64,000 nucleotides of DNA from Anolis sagrei (taxonomy: Eukaryota; Chordata; Lepidosauria; Squamata; Anolidae). The notes beneath the pieces were generated by a model that worked only from the letters and a program-made list of their open reading frames with translations, did no database searches and had not been told where the DNA came from. The stretch is from contig NC_090024.1 in assembly GCF_037176765.1 (NCBI RefSeq), positions 153,759,278 through 153,823,277 of the forward strand, written 5' to 3'. The translations under genes were made by a program, and so were the position numbers. Shown in pieces: positions 45,800 through 55,300 of the stretch. Within the stretch, counting starts at the first letter, position 1. Each line of letters begins with the position of its first letter.

Positions 45800-46636
45800 T
45801 TAATACCCAATTTGAACCCTGATTCCTTCCTTATCTCTAATTGTTCCCTTGGGGGCGTGTTGATAAAGAATATCTGATTTCTCCATATTAACTGATAGCC
45901 CTGATTCTTTTTTAAACTCCCTCAAAATTATTTGAATTGATTTAATCATTTCCCTTGGTCTCTGTGTCAAAATTATTGCATTGTCTGCATGCAAGTTCAA
46001 TCTCCATTCCTCCTTCCTCCCAATCTTATACCCTTCCCATGTTTCATCCATCCTTATTTTATGTGCTAGGGGTTCTATTGCCAGAGCAAATAACATTGGA
46101 GATAACGGACACCCTTGTTTGGTCCCGTTTTCAATTTGAATGTTTTCCGTTCTTTGTCCATTCACTCTAATACTAGCTGTATTTTCCCTATATACATTTT
46201 TGATCATTTCACAAAAATTATTCCCCAAATTTAGTTCTTTACATAATCTGTACAAATATACATGGTTTACTTTGTCGAAAGCTTTGTACACATCTAACTT
46301 TAGAATTGACAGTTTTCTTTTCATTTTTGTTGCATGACAAATTGCGTTGACAACATTCCTTATTGGCTCATTGATTCTCCGTCCTTTAACAAACCCATAT
46401 TGGTCTTCTCCTATAATCTTTGGTAGAATAACTTCCAATCTATTAGCTATAATTTTCATAAATATCTTATAATCTTGGTTTGCTAAACTGATCGGACGAT
46501 ATGATTCTGGGAGCTCTGGTTGTCTCTCTGGCTTCAAAACTGGAATAATTTCTGAAAGTTTCCATGTTTCCGGGACAATACCTCTGAAATATACCTCATT
46601 AAACATTGCTGTCATATATGGTACCAACTCATGCAT
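45800..46636 (-). CDS. L1 ORF2 reverse transcriptase fragment
   Basis: 279 codons open, not starting at a true ATG. RT motifs in order: PVLKPERQPELPESYRPISL, IGEDQYGFVKGRRINEPIRN, LSILKLDVYKAFDKVNHVYL, QGCPLSPMLFALAIEPLAHK, then LNLHADNAIILTQ. The aspartate pair needed for catalysis (FADD) is altered to ADN, so it would be inactive. Confidence 0.75.
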   Translation of the reverse strand: MHELVPYMTAMFNEVYFRGIVPETWKLSEIIPVLKPERQPELPESYRPISLANQDYKIFMKIIANRLEVILPKIIGEDQYGFVKGRRINEPIRNVVNAICHATKMKRKLSILKLDVYKAFDKVNHVYLYRLCKELNLGNNFCEMIKNVYRENTASIRVNGQRTENIQIENGTKQGCPLSPMLFALAIEPLAHKIRMDETWEGYKIGRKEEWRLNLHADNAIILTQRPREMIKSIQIILREFKKESGLSVNMEKSDILYQHAPKGTIRDKEGIRVQIGY

Positions 46637-47304
46637 AAAGGTCTTATAGAATTCTGCTGTGTATCCGTCTATACCCGGTGCCTTAAATTGTTTCAGTCCT
46701 TTAATTACCTGAATTACTTCTTCCTGTGTTATTTCACGTTTAGTATGCTTTTATCCTCCTCATTTACTTTATTCCCATTTTTTAATTCTTTATTTTTCAC
46801 CTGTTCTTTTTGGTACAACTCCCTGTAAAATTCTCTTATTATGTCTTCTAGTTGCTTTCTCCCTTCTTTCACCAATCCATTTTTATCTTTAAGTTTTGTT
46901 ATGCATGACTTTTTCTTTCTCCTCTTTAAATATCTCACCATTTGTTTCATTGATTTTGTACCCCATCCATTAATTCGTTGCCTCACACCTTGTCTCATTT
47001 TATTCCATTGCACCTCATCCATTAATTCCAATCCTTTCTTTTTCTCCTTTAAAATACTATTTATATTTCTTCTCCTCGTTATTCTCAGTTGTTCCTGCAT
47101 TAATTCAATTTCTTTTATACATTTTTCTCTTTTCTCTCTCCAGCTTTTCCTTATGTGGGACTCAATACTAATACATTGACCTCGTAATACACTTTTAAAT
47201 GAGTCCCATACCACATTTTTAGATAACTCTCCAGTATCATTTATTCTAAAATATTCTTTTATCTACTCCTGAAGCTTCCTTTTATATTCATCTTTTCCTG
47301 TTAC

Positions 47305-47858
47305 TGTTGTGGTTCAACAACAACAGCATGATGGGGATGAGAGTGAGAGTGCAGCTGATGATGTTGGCTTTCAGTTTTCTCAGTCACAGCCTGTATCTGT
47401 AGAGAGGCCGCAGTTCTAACAGGAAAGGAATGCAGATGATAAGACAGATGCTGAGAACCAGGGTCAAGATGCCCAGGTGTTGAGACGGAGCCCACGGATT
47501 GCGGCCAAGTGTTGAAATCATCCGTTTGGTGGGAAAGCTGCTTGTTTTGATGTTTAGTGAATATATGCTCTGCTCTGGGGATTTCTCGCTGTCAGTTCCA
47601 ACTTGGCTTTATGGCTAGCTCCGGCTCCTGGCCTTGGGGAAGGCTGCTTCATGCTATTTCATGGACTTTACACTGAACCTGTGCTTCAAGTCTCCTGCTT
47701 TGGCAATATGGATTATATTGGATTATAACCTGTACTATTGATCTTTTCACTGCTTATGAACTGCCTTTTGTTTGGAACCCTCACAATAAACTATATACCT
47801 CACAACTGTGGATGGTTTGTTGTGGAGAGCAAGGTGAATCTTATTCTGAGACACAACA
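47305..47858 (+). mobile_element. Solo LTR, 554 bp, with exact 5-bp target duplication
   Basis: Ends TGTTGTGGTT / GACACAACA, flanked by GTTAC at 47300-47304 and 47859-47863. AATAAA at 47785-47790 lies about 70 bases before the end, in plus orientation. The L1 endonuclease frame resumes on both sides. No internal viral genes. The extended match of the termini (TGTTGTG / CACAACA) suggests a fairly recent insertion of an endogenous-retrovirus or gypsy type. Confidence 0.85.
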
Positions 47859-47863
47859 GTTAC

Positions 47864-48556
47864 CACCGAATTATATCTCCAAATTCTTTGTCTTATCTCA
47901 TTAATCAATCCCACAGTTGCAATCAGGGGACTATGGTCCGACAAAAATATTGGTTTCCTTTCAACTTTCTTTATTTGGGCTTTGCTTGCTTTGTTTATTA
48001 GAATATAATCTATACAGCTAAAATTTTTGTGTCTTGCTGAGTAGTAAGTATCTCTAATACTCTGATTTGCATGTGCAGCCACCATATTAAGCTTATTTAC
48101 ATTTACTGCTTTCTTAATTTTAGTAGTTAAGTCCAAATTGAAATCACCTGCCCAAATCAATGTCCCTTCCGCATAATTATCCAGCTTCTTTTTTGTATTT
48201 AGTATATACTGTTTTGTGTTTCTATTAGGTGCATACATCACAGCTAATGTTATTTTAACCTGATTTATCTTCCCTTTCACGAAAACAGTTCTGCCTTCCC
48301 TATCTTTCTGAACATCAAGCACCTCAAATGGAACATTTTCATTTATTAGAATCGCTACCCCTTGTGAGTTTCCTCGTGAGTTCCAAAATTCTGTTCCATG
48401 TTTTATCCTAATCAATTTATCCCTCCCCCTCTTTTTATGGGTTTCTGATAACATTATCACATTTATTTTACAGTCCCTTGCCAATTTCAACAACCTATAA
48501 ATCTTGAATTCTGAATTTCCGTTTAAATTTAGTGACAGAATAAAAATATCACACAT
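47864..48556 (-). CDS. L1 ORF2 AP endonuclease fragment
   Basis: Reads ILSLNLNGNSEFKIYRLLKL, INVIMLSETHKKRGRDK, VMYAPNR, IWAGDFNLDL and FLSDHSPLIATV. The order LSLN-N-G / SET / MYAPN / GDFN / SDHSP is the L1 endonuclease set. The fragment is interrupted by the solo LTR rather than by its own stop. Confidence 0.8.
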
Positions 48557-49400
48557 TTGTTTTATTTCATTTCATTTTTATATCTCCCCCCCCCCTTGTT
48601 TCTTCAGCTTCCTTTCTTCTCCTCTCACCCTTTTTGCCCCCCTCCCTGGATCCCCAACATGCCCCTTCCCGTCTGAGTCCAGTCCTTCCCCTTCTCTCAT
48701 CAGAGAAGGATCTGAAAGAGTTCTATTCTCCTCCCTTCTCAGACTCCTCTTGGTGGCTGCGTTGCCCTTCTCCAGTTCCCCCTCCTGCAAAAAATAATAT
48801 TATTTTAACCCAGTTTATCAACTTTTTTTAATGCTTGCATCTTGGATCTTGTTTCCATTCTTCTTGATTCCTCTTTCAGCTTTTGCTTTTTCAGTTCTCT
48901 CAACTGTTTTTCCAAAGTTCGTATTTGATCCAAGTCCATTTGCTTCAAATTTCTTAAGTCTATAGTCTTTTGTAAATCTTGTCCCTGCTCTCCTTCCCTG
49001 TTCATCGAGTCTCCAATAACAAATATACTCTGAGTCTGTTCGCCTTTGTCTGCAGCTTCCAGCTCTATAGATGTTATCTGTCCAGCTGCCTGAAGAATGT
49101 CCTTGGCCTTTTTACTCCCCTTCTTTCTTTTGAGGCTTCTATGGGCCTCTTCGTTGTCTGATTCCTCTGTCCCATCCGACATTCCCCCTTCTGTACAAAA
49201 TCTCAGAAGTCTAAGCATGGTCTTTCCACTAGTCAAATCTGGAGCTTTAAATAATCTACCATCTTTGTAGACAATCAGGGAAACCCCTTGACACCACTCA
49301 TCTGAAGATATAAAGTGTCTGTTGTTCCTGGTGGTGACCTTATATTCTGGACAAAAAGACACTTTTTGAAGGAACCATAGCATGTAGTTTCATGGTGTTG

Positions 49401-49940
49401 CCAATTCAGAGCAACAGAAAAGCCCAAAGACATTCTGTGCCTTCACAAGGTGTGTCAGGTTTAACAACAAAGAAATCAGAGAAGTTCGTGAAGTCACTAT
49501 TTATGGAAGGTGGCTTTTTGGGTCATGTAGATTGTGTATTTCTTGAACAGCTTCAGATATAGTAAACATCAGAGAAGGATCCAAGCATTCATGAACTACT
49601 GGTTAGATTCAGAGATAAACACCCATTCTGGGAATATATTGCATGTTAACCCAAAAAAAAATTGTATTAAAAGAGGCAGATATTCTATTTTAAGCTATCT
49701 TAATTCTTTGAATCTGTCTTCTAATTTGTCATTTGTTTTATATAACATTCAAAGATCATATTACTTATATTGTTTTAAATTTGTTAGATTGTTTAGATTG
49801 CTATAGAATCATGTAAGTTTTACAAGGTCTTTAGCTTTCTTTCCTACTCACCGCTGGTGCCTCACCAGACTACACAACTCAGCATTGTGTAGGATTGATC
49901 CGTGATAGTTAAAGTGGAATCAAACTGCATTAACTCTACA
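49401..49940. other. No gene recognised between L1 and hAT copy
   Basis: May include decayed L1 5' UTR. A 90-codon plus-strand frame at 49534-49806 is AT-driven and shows no domain. No CLCA exon is found here, although the missing 5' exons of gene B would be expected in 49.4-51.6 kb. Confidence 0.5.
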
Positions 49941-49948
49941 GTTTAGAT

Positions 49949-50547
49949 CAGTCGTTCCCAAATATGGTCCGTGGACCACCAGGGTCCCCAAAAACTAAAA
50001 TATGGTCCGTGACCTCACCATTATTACACAGTTGCAACGAGAGCGACTGGTCTCGCAGAACCCTCTTTTAGTGCAGAGTCAACGAGGATATTGGCAGGGG
50101 AGAGGCTGACTACCCATGAAAGGCATGACAACAAGCCTCCTGACTGCTGCTTCTCCTCCTCCCTCCCCCTCCCCCCGAGCAGAGCCGTTCCATGTGGCAC
50201 CTGGAAGTGGGGTGCTTGGTATTTTTGTTTTTAGGCCTGTTCCTGGTGTTATTTGGGGTGCTGATTCAGAACATTGTATTGGATAGATCACATCAGCTCT
50301 AGATTATTAAATAAATATGTGGGTGAGCAGATAGCGACTACAGGACAGCATATGCTCTATCAGAAACTAGAGCTGATGTGGTCTATCCAATGGTCTTTTC
50401 TGAATCAGCACCCCAAATAGCCAAACCAAATCTAAAGTTGACCAAAAACTGATTCATAACCTTTTTGGTACTAATGTTGGAGAGTGGTCCCTGGTCAAAG
50501 GGATCCCTGGTCAAGTGTCCCGGTCAAAAAAAAGTTGGGAACCACTG
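49949..50547. mobile_element. hAT (Charlie-like) non-autonomous element
   Basis: Starts CAGTCGTTCCCAAATATGGT and ends GTTGGGAACCACTG. Flanks GTTTAGAT (49941-49948) and GTGTAGAT (50548-50555) are an 8-bp target duplication with one difference. Interior phrases (TGGTCCGTGGACCACCAGGG, GGTGCTGATTCAGAA and its inverse TTCTGAATCAGCACC) form internal inverted repeats. No transposase frame. Confidence 0.75.
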
Positions 50548-50589
50548 GTGTAGATGCATCCTAGGGTTTGGAAGGGCAACTGAGAAGAA

Positions 50590-50690
50590 ACTAGACAAGA
50601 TCCCAAAGTGCAAAGTATATCATTTAATAGTAAAGTTAGAACTGTCCATGCCATTATATCCCTAATTTTTATGTATGGTTGTGCTAATGC
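50590..50690 (+). mobile_element. RTE-BovB LINE fragment
   Basis: ATCCCAAAGTGCAAAGTATA ... GTTAGAACTGTCCATGCC ... TTATGTATGGTTGTG is close to the 3' part of BovB ORF2 as I know it. Decayed. A second piece is at 51095-51175. BovB is the LINE known for horizontal transfer between squamates and other vertebrates. Confidence 0.5.
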
Positions 50691-51094
50691 TGTGATTCAA
50701 ATTTCTGTTTGATAAAAAGAGGGTGAGACAAAATGACCCATGGGGCCCTATTTGGAGAAGAAAGCACCAAGAGACAATTTAGAAAGTTCAAAGAGGACTG
50801 TCAAGGCAATTATGAAAGCACAGAAATGTATGAGTAAAGAAACTGAAAGAACTTCTGAAAAGACATCCCTTCCTGGGTCTGATACAAAAGCGGTTAGGAA
50901 AAAAACAAAAAACATTTCATTACATACCAGTATTTATGCTTAATTTTATAGCAATTTCTTGTTATATGGATTTTTTCCTGATGAATATATATAGTCGGGT
51001 TGTTCTATAATGATATAGTGCAATTTTTCATAGCCAACCAACAGATCTTTTATGTAAATACACAAGGCTATACATTCCTGTTCAAGTTGCTATA

Positions 51095-51175
51095 CTTTGG
51101 AAAGAACTGAACTTTATAAAATTATTTGGAGGCTGTCATTCATAGGGTTGCCATGAATCCAAGTTGACAATAACA
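51095..51175 (+). mobile_element. BovB 3' end remnant
   Basis: TTTGGAGGCTGTCATTCATA then GGGTTGCCATGAATCCAAGT resembles the last coding bases and 3' end of BovB (GGTCGCCATAAGTCG-type). Probably the same decayed insertion as the fragment 400 bp upstream. Confidence 0.45.
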
Positions 51176-51611
51176 ATGTAAAATTCTGGTTCCGTGTCAC
51201 TGAATGGGATGCACATAAGCTGTATGAGGGGAAATAAAAACTTCCAATAGAAAGAAGATCACAATGAAATGGGACACTAAATATATTATTAAATCAATCA
51301 CAATGTTCATCACAATCTAGCAGCTAGTACTTGAATGATATCTTGTCACCAAAACCAGAGTTTGCATAAATAAATTTGCATCACAGATATTAATAGAGTG
51401 GAGAAATTGTAACTATCTCACATTGATATGCTAAATAACTTTAATGGCAAATCCAAAAGTCAGGGAACAAATAAATATAACATGTCTTGACCCCCTTGGC
51501 ATTATTTCATTGAATGATGAAACGTAATTCACAAAATTAATTAGTAGTTTATTCTTGTAACTTTGAAGAATTTTTTTCCCAACAATTCTTAAAACAGATT
51601 CATTTCTTCCC

Positions 51612-51617
51612 TTTATT
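51612..51617 (-). other. Candidate poly(A) signal of CLCA gene A
   Basis: AATAAA on the minus strand about 215 bases after the stop codon at 51831-51833, with no competing repeat in between. It would give a short 3' UTR of roughly 235 bases. Confidence 0.55.
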
Positions 51618-51830
51618 TTTTCTTTTTAGTCTAAAAATAGGAAAAACTTTATGTCTAGGTGGTGCCTTCATAGTGTGCATTTAGTCATAAATGCAGCCAT
51701 TCATGAGATTATACATAATACAGATGAACTTCATGCTGTTGATCTGCTGCTGTTTTTTGCACAATGTATGAAGAACCACCAATGGAAGGGAAACACGTAG
51801 TGTTCAATTAACATTTGGACTGGACGCAGT

Positions 51831-52225
51831 TTAATCCATGCTGTCAACACTCTCACGACGACTTTTTTTCCACTTATGTAAAACATATAATGTTATGCCA
51901 GCAATAACACACAATACAGCAACACATACTATGATCACAGAGGCACGTGAGGAAGTAGGAGTAGGAGGCGCTGCACGAAGGAGCAGAGTGGCCCTTGCAA
52001 TATTGGATACTTCCCCAATATTGTTGTTTTCATCAATGGCACGAATGGCAAAGTAGAGTAAGGTGCCATTTTCTTTTGTGAGATCATCTGGCTTGTACCG
52101 AAAGGTCTGTTTGACTCCAGAAAATTCAGGTATCAGAGCAGAAGTGTCCAAAGAAGTGGCACTAGGAAAGTTAATCTCTACTAAGTCCAATGGGTTTGAA
52201 CTGACTTTTATTTCATATCTGTCAG
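51831..52225 (-). CDS. CLCA2: CLCA gene A terminal exon (FnIII end and membrane anchor)
   Basis: Minus strand, acceptor TTTTTCAG at 52226, stop TAA at 51831-51833. Continuing at phase 1 from the previous exon it reads ADRYEIKVSSNPLDLVEINF ... FRYKPDDLTKENGTLLYFAI, then RAIDENNNIGEVSNIARATL, which is the CLCA C-terminal FnIII-like domain. A hydrophobic segment ASVIIVCVAVLCVIAGITLY follows, then a basic cytoplasmic tail (HKWKKSRRESVDSMD). A type I anchor with a short tail is the arrangement of CLCA2, whereas mammalian CLCA1 lacks it. The symbol rests on that and on the upstream exon, so the paralogue assignment is likely but not proven. Confidence 0.85.
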
Positions 52226-52290
52226 CTGAAAAACATGGGAGAGATGACACATTCACATTAGGCTACATGAAGTAAATCGTGACTCTAAAT

Positions 52291-52404
52291 CTGAGGTGTC
52301 AAACTTGTGGCCCTCCAGATATTTGGGCCTTCAACTCCCAGAAATCCTGGCCACTTTATCCAATTGCCAACACATCTGGAGGGCCACAAGTCTGACACCA
52401 CTGC
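52291..52404. mobile_element. Palindromic MITE in gene A intron
   Basis: AGGTGTCAAACTTGTGGCCC then TCCAGAT at the left and ATCTGGAGGGCCACAAGTCT then GACACC at the right are inverted copies; the interior again carries AACTCCCAGAAATCCTGGCC. Likely hAT-derived. Confidence 0.6.
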
Positions 52405-52433
52405 TCTAAGCAAACTGTGAAATAATAGTAGTA

Positions 52434-52757
52434 CTGTATTTCCCAAAAAATAAGACCGGGTCTTATATTAATTTTTGCTCATAAGATTAGGGCTTATTTT
52501 CAGGGAATAGCTTGCTTTTTCGTGTACACCAATCTACCTTTATTCATGTCCAACAATCTATATTCATGTCACTTTCTTCTGGAACACAGTTGTAATATTC
52601 TAGCAATAATATCTATATTGAATTTTATATAATAATATTATTTTATAATTCAATATGTCCCTTGTGTGTTGCAATGGATGTACTACCAGTAATTGGCAAT
52701 TTTAACTGGATCTTATTTTTTGGGGTAGGGCATATTTTCAGGGAAACAGGGTAGTAG
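52434..52757. mobile_element. TIR DNA element (AAAATAAGAC ends)
   Basis: Left TACTGTATTTCCCAAAAAAT then AAGAC, right TCTTATTTTTTGGGG ... TTTCAGGGAAACAGGGTA: imperfect inverted ends typical of a widespread vertebrate non-autonomous element. AT-rich centre, no coding. Confidence 0.55.
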
Positions 52758-52759
52758 TT

Positions 52760-53340
52760 TCCCTGAAAGCCCTTAAAATAAAACTTACTGGGCTGTCATA
52801 ACTCCTCCCTAGAAGGCCTCCTGGAGTGTAGAAATGATGTGCCAGGAGATTTTTTTTTTTTTTGGTCATGTCAAGAACCACTTGAGAAACTGCAAGTCGC
52901 TTCTGGTGTGAAACAATTGGTCGTCTGCAATGACGTGCCCAGGGGACGCCCGGATGTTTTGATGTTTTATCAACCTGTGGGAGGCTTCTCTCATGTCCCT
53001 GCATGCCAGGAGATGGGGAACCAGGAGCGATTTGGGGGCCCTGGCCTCCTGGCGTGTCATTTCTATACCTAAAGAAATGAGATGGGAAATGGGGACTGAT
53101 CCCTGGGTAGTCATGAGACTACCCATGGGTGAATCTTAACAGGCCCCATTCCCCATTAGACCCAGGGCTTTCAGGAAGGCCTGGGTCTAATGAGGCATCA
53201 AATTCATTCGGGATAAAGCAGGGTTTACCTGTTTTGTCCCGAATTAACTCTCTTTTACTAGAGGGGTCGTTTGGATGCCCCCAGTAAAAGTCTGACAGGG
53301 CCTGCATTTTGGGCTCTGTCTGGAAGGGCTCCAGGTCTCC
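52760..53340. mobile_element. Composite palindromic MITE with CCAGGAG arms
   Basis: AGGCCTCCTGGAGTGTAGAA then ATGATGTGCCAGGAG (52816-52850) faces CTCCTGGCGTGTCATTTCTA (53047-53066). A further inverted pair is GCCTGGGTCTAATGAGGCAT against CCCATTAGACCCAGGGCTTT near 53150-53200. It ends CTGTCTGGAAGGGCTCC, the TIR type of family 1. It is related to the element at 62499-63116. Confidence 0.5.
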
Positions 53341-54020
53341 ATTCAGATGGAAATGATTTTGTTGTTGTGGAATCGACCTATATCTGCCTCTGGCTAACAT
53401 GTTCTCTACCTGTCAATTCAGGAGACACCACCATGCAGCATAAAGAAAATGCACCCAGACAGCCAAACAATAGCAACAAATGCCTCAAAAAGAAAGAATG
53501 AAAGACGAGAACCCTGAATTTAACTGTGGGATGAAACCACTTTGCCATCTACTAAAACAAGTGAGAGAATTGTTAGCAGGTCTGAAGGACTATACTTTTT
53601 GTCCAAAGGAACCCACCATAAGGTGCAAATCTCCTCATCCCTACCTAATTGTCAAAGAACACTGAAAACCAAAGCCAAAAATTCTGTTTCAGAAATAGTT
53701 CTTTTCAGCTTTAACATAATTGCCTCTTCTATAACCAGAAAACTGCTACTAGAGTACAACTTTCTTTATTTTACTTAAAATTTTAGTTTTGTGTATGTGT
53801 GTGGTACTAGTGTTGATGGGTTGTTCATCCCCATCCCACAGTAAATCCAACTTTCCTTGCAAGTAACACTGGACCAACTTGAAGACTGATATCTATTACA
53901 TTATTATTGTTATTGTTGTTATAATAAGATATATCATTATTACCATCATCACCATCATCATCTGACTTTCTCTCTCTCTCAAAAAAAAAGAAATCCAAAG
54001 TGGCTCACAATAATACCAAG
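53341..54020. other. Gene A intron, unique sequence plus microsatellites
   Basis: No exon recognised. 53895-53970 has TTATTG/CATCAC triplet repeats. The small plus-strand frames at 53271-53778 have no domain. Confidence 0.5.
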
Positions 54021-54413
54021 TACAGGCAGCCCCCAAGCGTGAGACAACAGAAAGTGAGAGAAATGTACACCTCAGAAGGGAAATTCACTCCTGAAAGAGC
54101 TATCATGGGGAAAAGGTGGCTCCACTGAAGCTTTATCACCAAACTTTGTTTCCACAACAAGCCATTTTTTTCAAAATCCAATTCCCACAGGGACAGAAAG
54201 TGGGGTGAAATCTTCTCAACAGGGGCACAGACAGCAAAACAAACACAACAGGGGTGTTAACCCTTCCCTATGCTATCCAAAAACCTTTGTGTGTGTGTAT
54301 GTATTTGTCTGGAGTTACACTTAAAAATGTAACTGTTCCGACTCATATACAAATTCAACTTAAGAACAAACCCACAGAACCTATCTTGTTGATAATTTGG
54401 GGACTGCCTGTAC
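54021..54413. mobile_element. TIR DNA element with TACAGGCAGTCCCC ends
   Basis: Left TACAGGCAGCCCCCAA, right TTGGGGACTGCCTGTA. A decayed relative of the right half is at 60040-60115 (AAGGATTGCCTGTA). Interior non-coding, with TTCAACTTAAGAACAAACCC near the right end. Confidence 0.65.
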
Positions 54414-54596
54414 ATTACAGTTAAAACTTAAAAATTTCAGTTAAAACTACAGCAACATTATAATTCTACTCTTAATCTTAAGGAAATTGGATAATTAATG
54501 TTAATAGAACTAAAAACAGTATTTCCTCTTTATACTGCAGAAAAGTCAAACTGATGGGCTCATAAGTTCAACCGTTCAAATCAGAATTGTACATAC

Positions 54597-55073
54597 CTTG
54601 TCCAAAATCATAATCATCCCCAGGGGCTGTCCAAGTCAAGACGAATTCCTCATCCTCATTGTATATTACTTCAAGGTCGGTGATTTTATTTGGTGGAAAG
54701 ACATCTATGTATGTTCCTCCGCCACCTCCTCCTCCGCCACCTCCTCCTCCTCCTCCGCCACCTCCTCCTCCTCCGCCACCTCCTCCTCCGCCGCCACCTC
54801 CTCCTCCACCTCCTCCTCCACCTCCTCCTCCACCACCTCCTCCTCTTCCAGGAGTAACACCTCCTCCTCCAGGAGGAACAACTCCTCCTCCAGGAGGAAA
54901 ACCTCCTCCTCCAGGAGGAACAACTCCTCCTCCAGGAGGAACACCTCCTCCTCCAGGAGGAGCACCTGTTAGAATAAAACTACCTCCTGATACTACTCTG
55001 GCAAAATTTCCTAGGCCAGCAGTGGGTTTCGTATCATTAATTACAGGTCTTGGTGGATTCAGACTCACTGCAC
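54597..55073 (-). CDS. CLCA2: CLCA gene A penultimate exon with PPGGG/polyglycine expansion
   Basis: 477-bp minus-strand exon, acceptor TTTTTTCACACAG at 55074 and donor AAG|GTATGT at 54596. It reads GAVSLNPPRPVINDTKPTAG ... FARVVSGGSFILTG, and ends YIDVFPPNKITDLEVIYNED, then EEFVLTWTAPGDDYDFGQ. Both flanks are strongly conserved CLCA sequence (SGGSF, DVFPP.KI.DLE, WTAPGDDYD). Between them, where CLCA2 has about ten residues, there are about six PPGGG(G)V units (21-bp repeats, 54846-54965), one arginine and then about 42 glycines in a row (54718-54843). The frame stays open through all of it and phases match on both sides, so the tract would be translated if the gene is expressed. The linker lies on the extracellular side between beta-sandwich domains. 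Confidence 0.85.
54718..54965 (-). repeat. GGN triplet expansion and 21-bp tandem repeat inside a coding exon
   Basis: 54718-54843 is a pure run of glycine codons, mostly GGA with interspersed GGT and GGC. 54847-54965 is a set of 21-24-bp units (CCTCCTCCAGGAGGAACAAC on the plus strand), each containing a small CTCCTCCAGGAGGA palindrome. The purine-rich strand is the sense strand. Confidence 0.9.
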
Positions 55074-55300
55074 CTGTGTGAAAAAATGGAAAAACCTTCA
55101 TTTTTGTGCTTGCTTATTTCCTTTCGTGAATTTTTTTTTGATAATGCCAGTTTTGTAAATGCCAACTTTTATTATATTTTGCCTCCCTGCCAAAATGTTG
55201 ATTCTTCAAAAGCATTACTAATGATAATGATGAACTAGTCTTATATCTTATTATTGAATATGTTATTATACATTTATTTCCCACGATATAGTTCAGATAT

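Larger units (their letters stand above)
45456..49400 (-). mobile_element. L1 LINE, broken, interrupted by a solo LTR
   Basis: In minus-strand order: an ORF1-like charged protein (48805-49383, SDGTEESDNEEAHRSLKRKK ... EKQLRELKKQKLKEESRR), the AP endonuclease (48556 down to 47864), a middle region (46729-47214), and reverse transcriptase (45800-46636, ESYRPISLANQDYKIFMKII; GTKQGCPLSPMLFALAIEPL). The post-RT segment ends at WGCPCLELY near 45460. The RT active-site motif reads HADN where L1 has FADD. There are several frame breaks. The element stops in mid-ORF2 with no 3' UTR, poly(A) tail or target duplication, directly against CLCA coding sequence. Confidence 0.8.

Noticed and set aside
54598-55081. 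Plus-strand open frames of long polyproline or polyserine across 54.6-55.1 kb
   Set aside because: They are the antisense and shifted frames of the glycine-codon tract; the conserved CLCA reading is on the minus strand.
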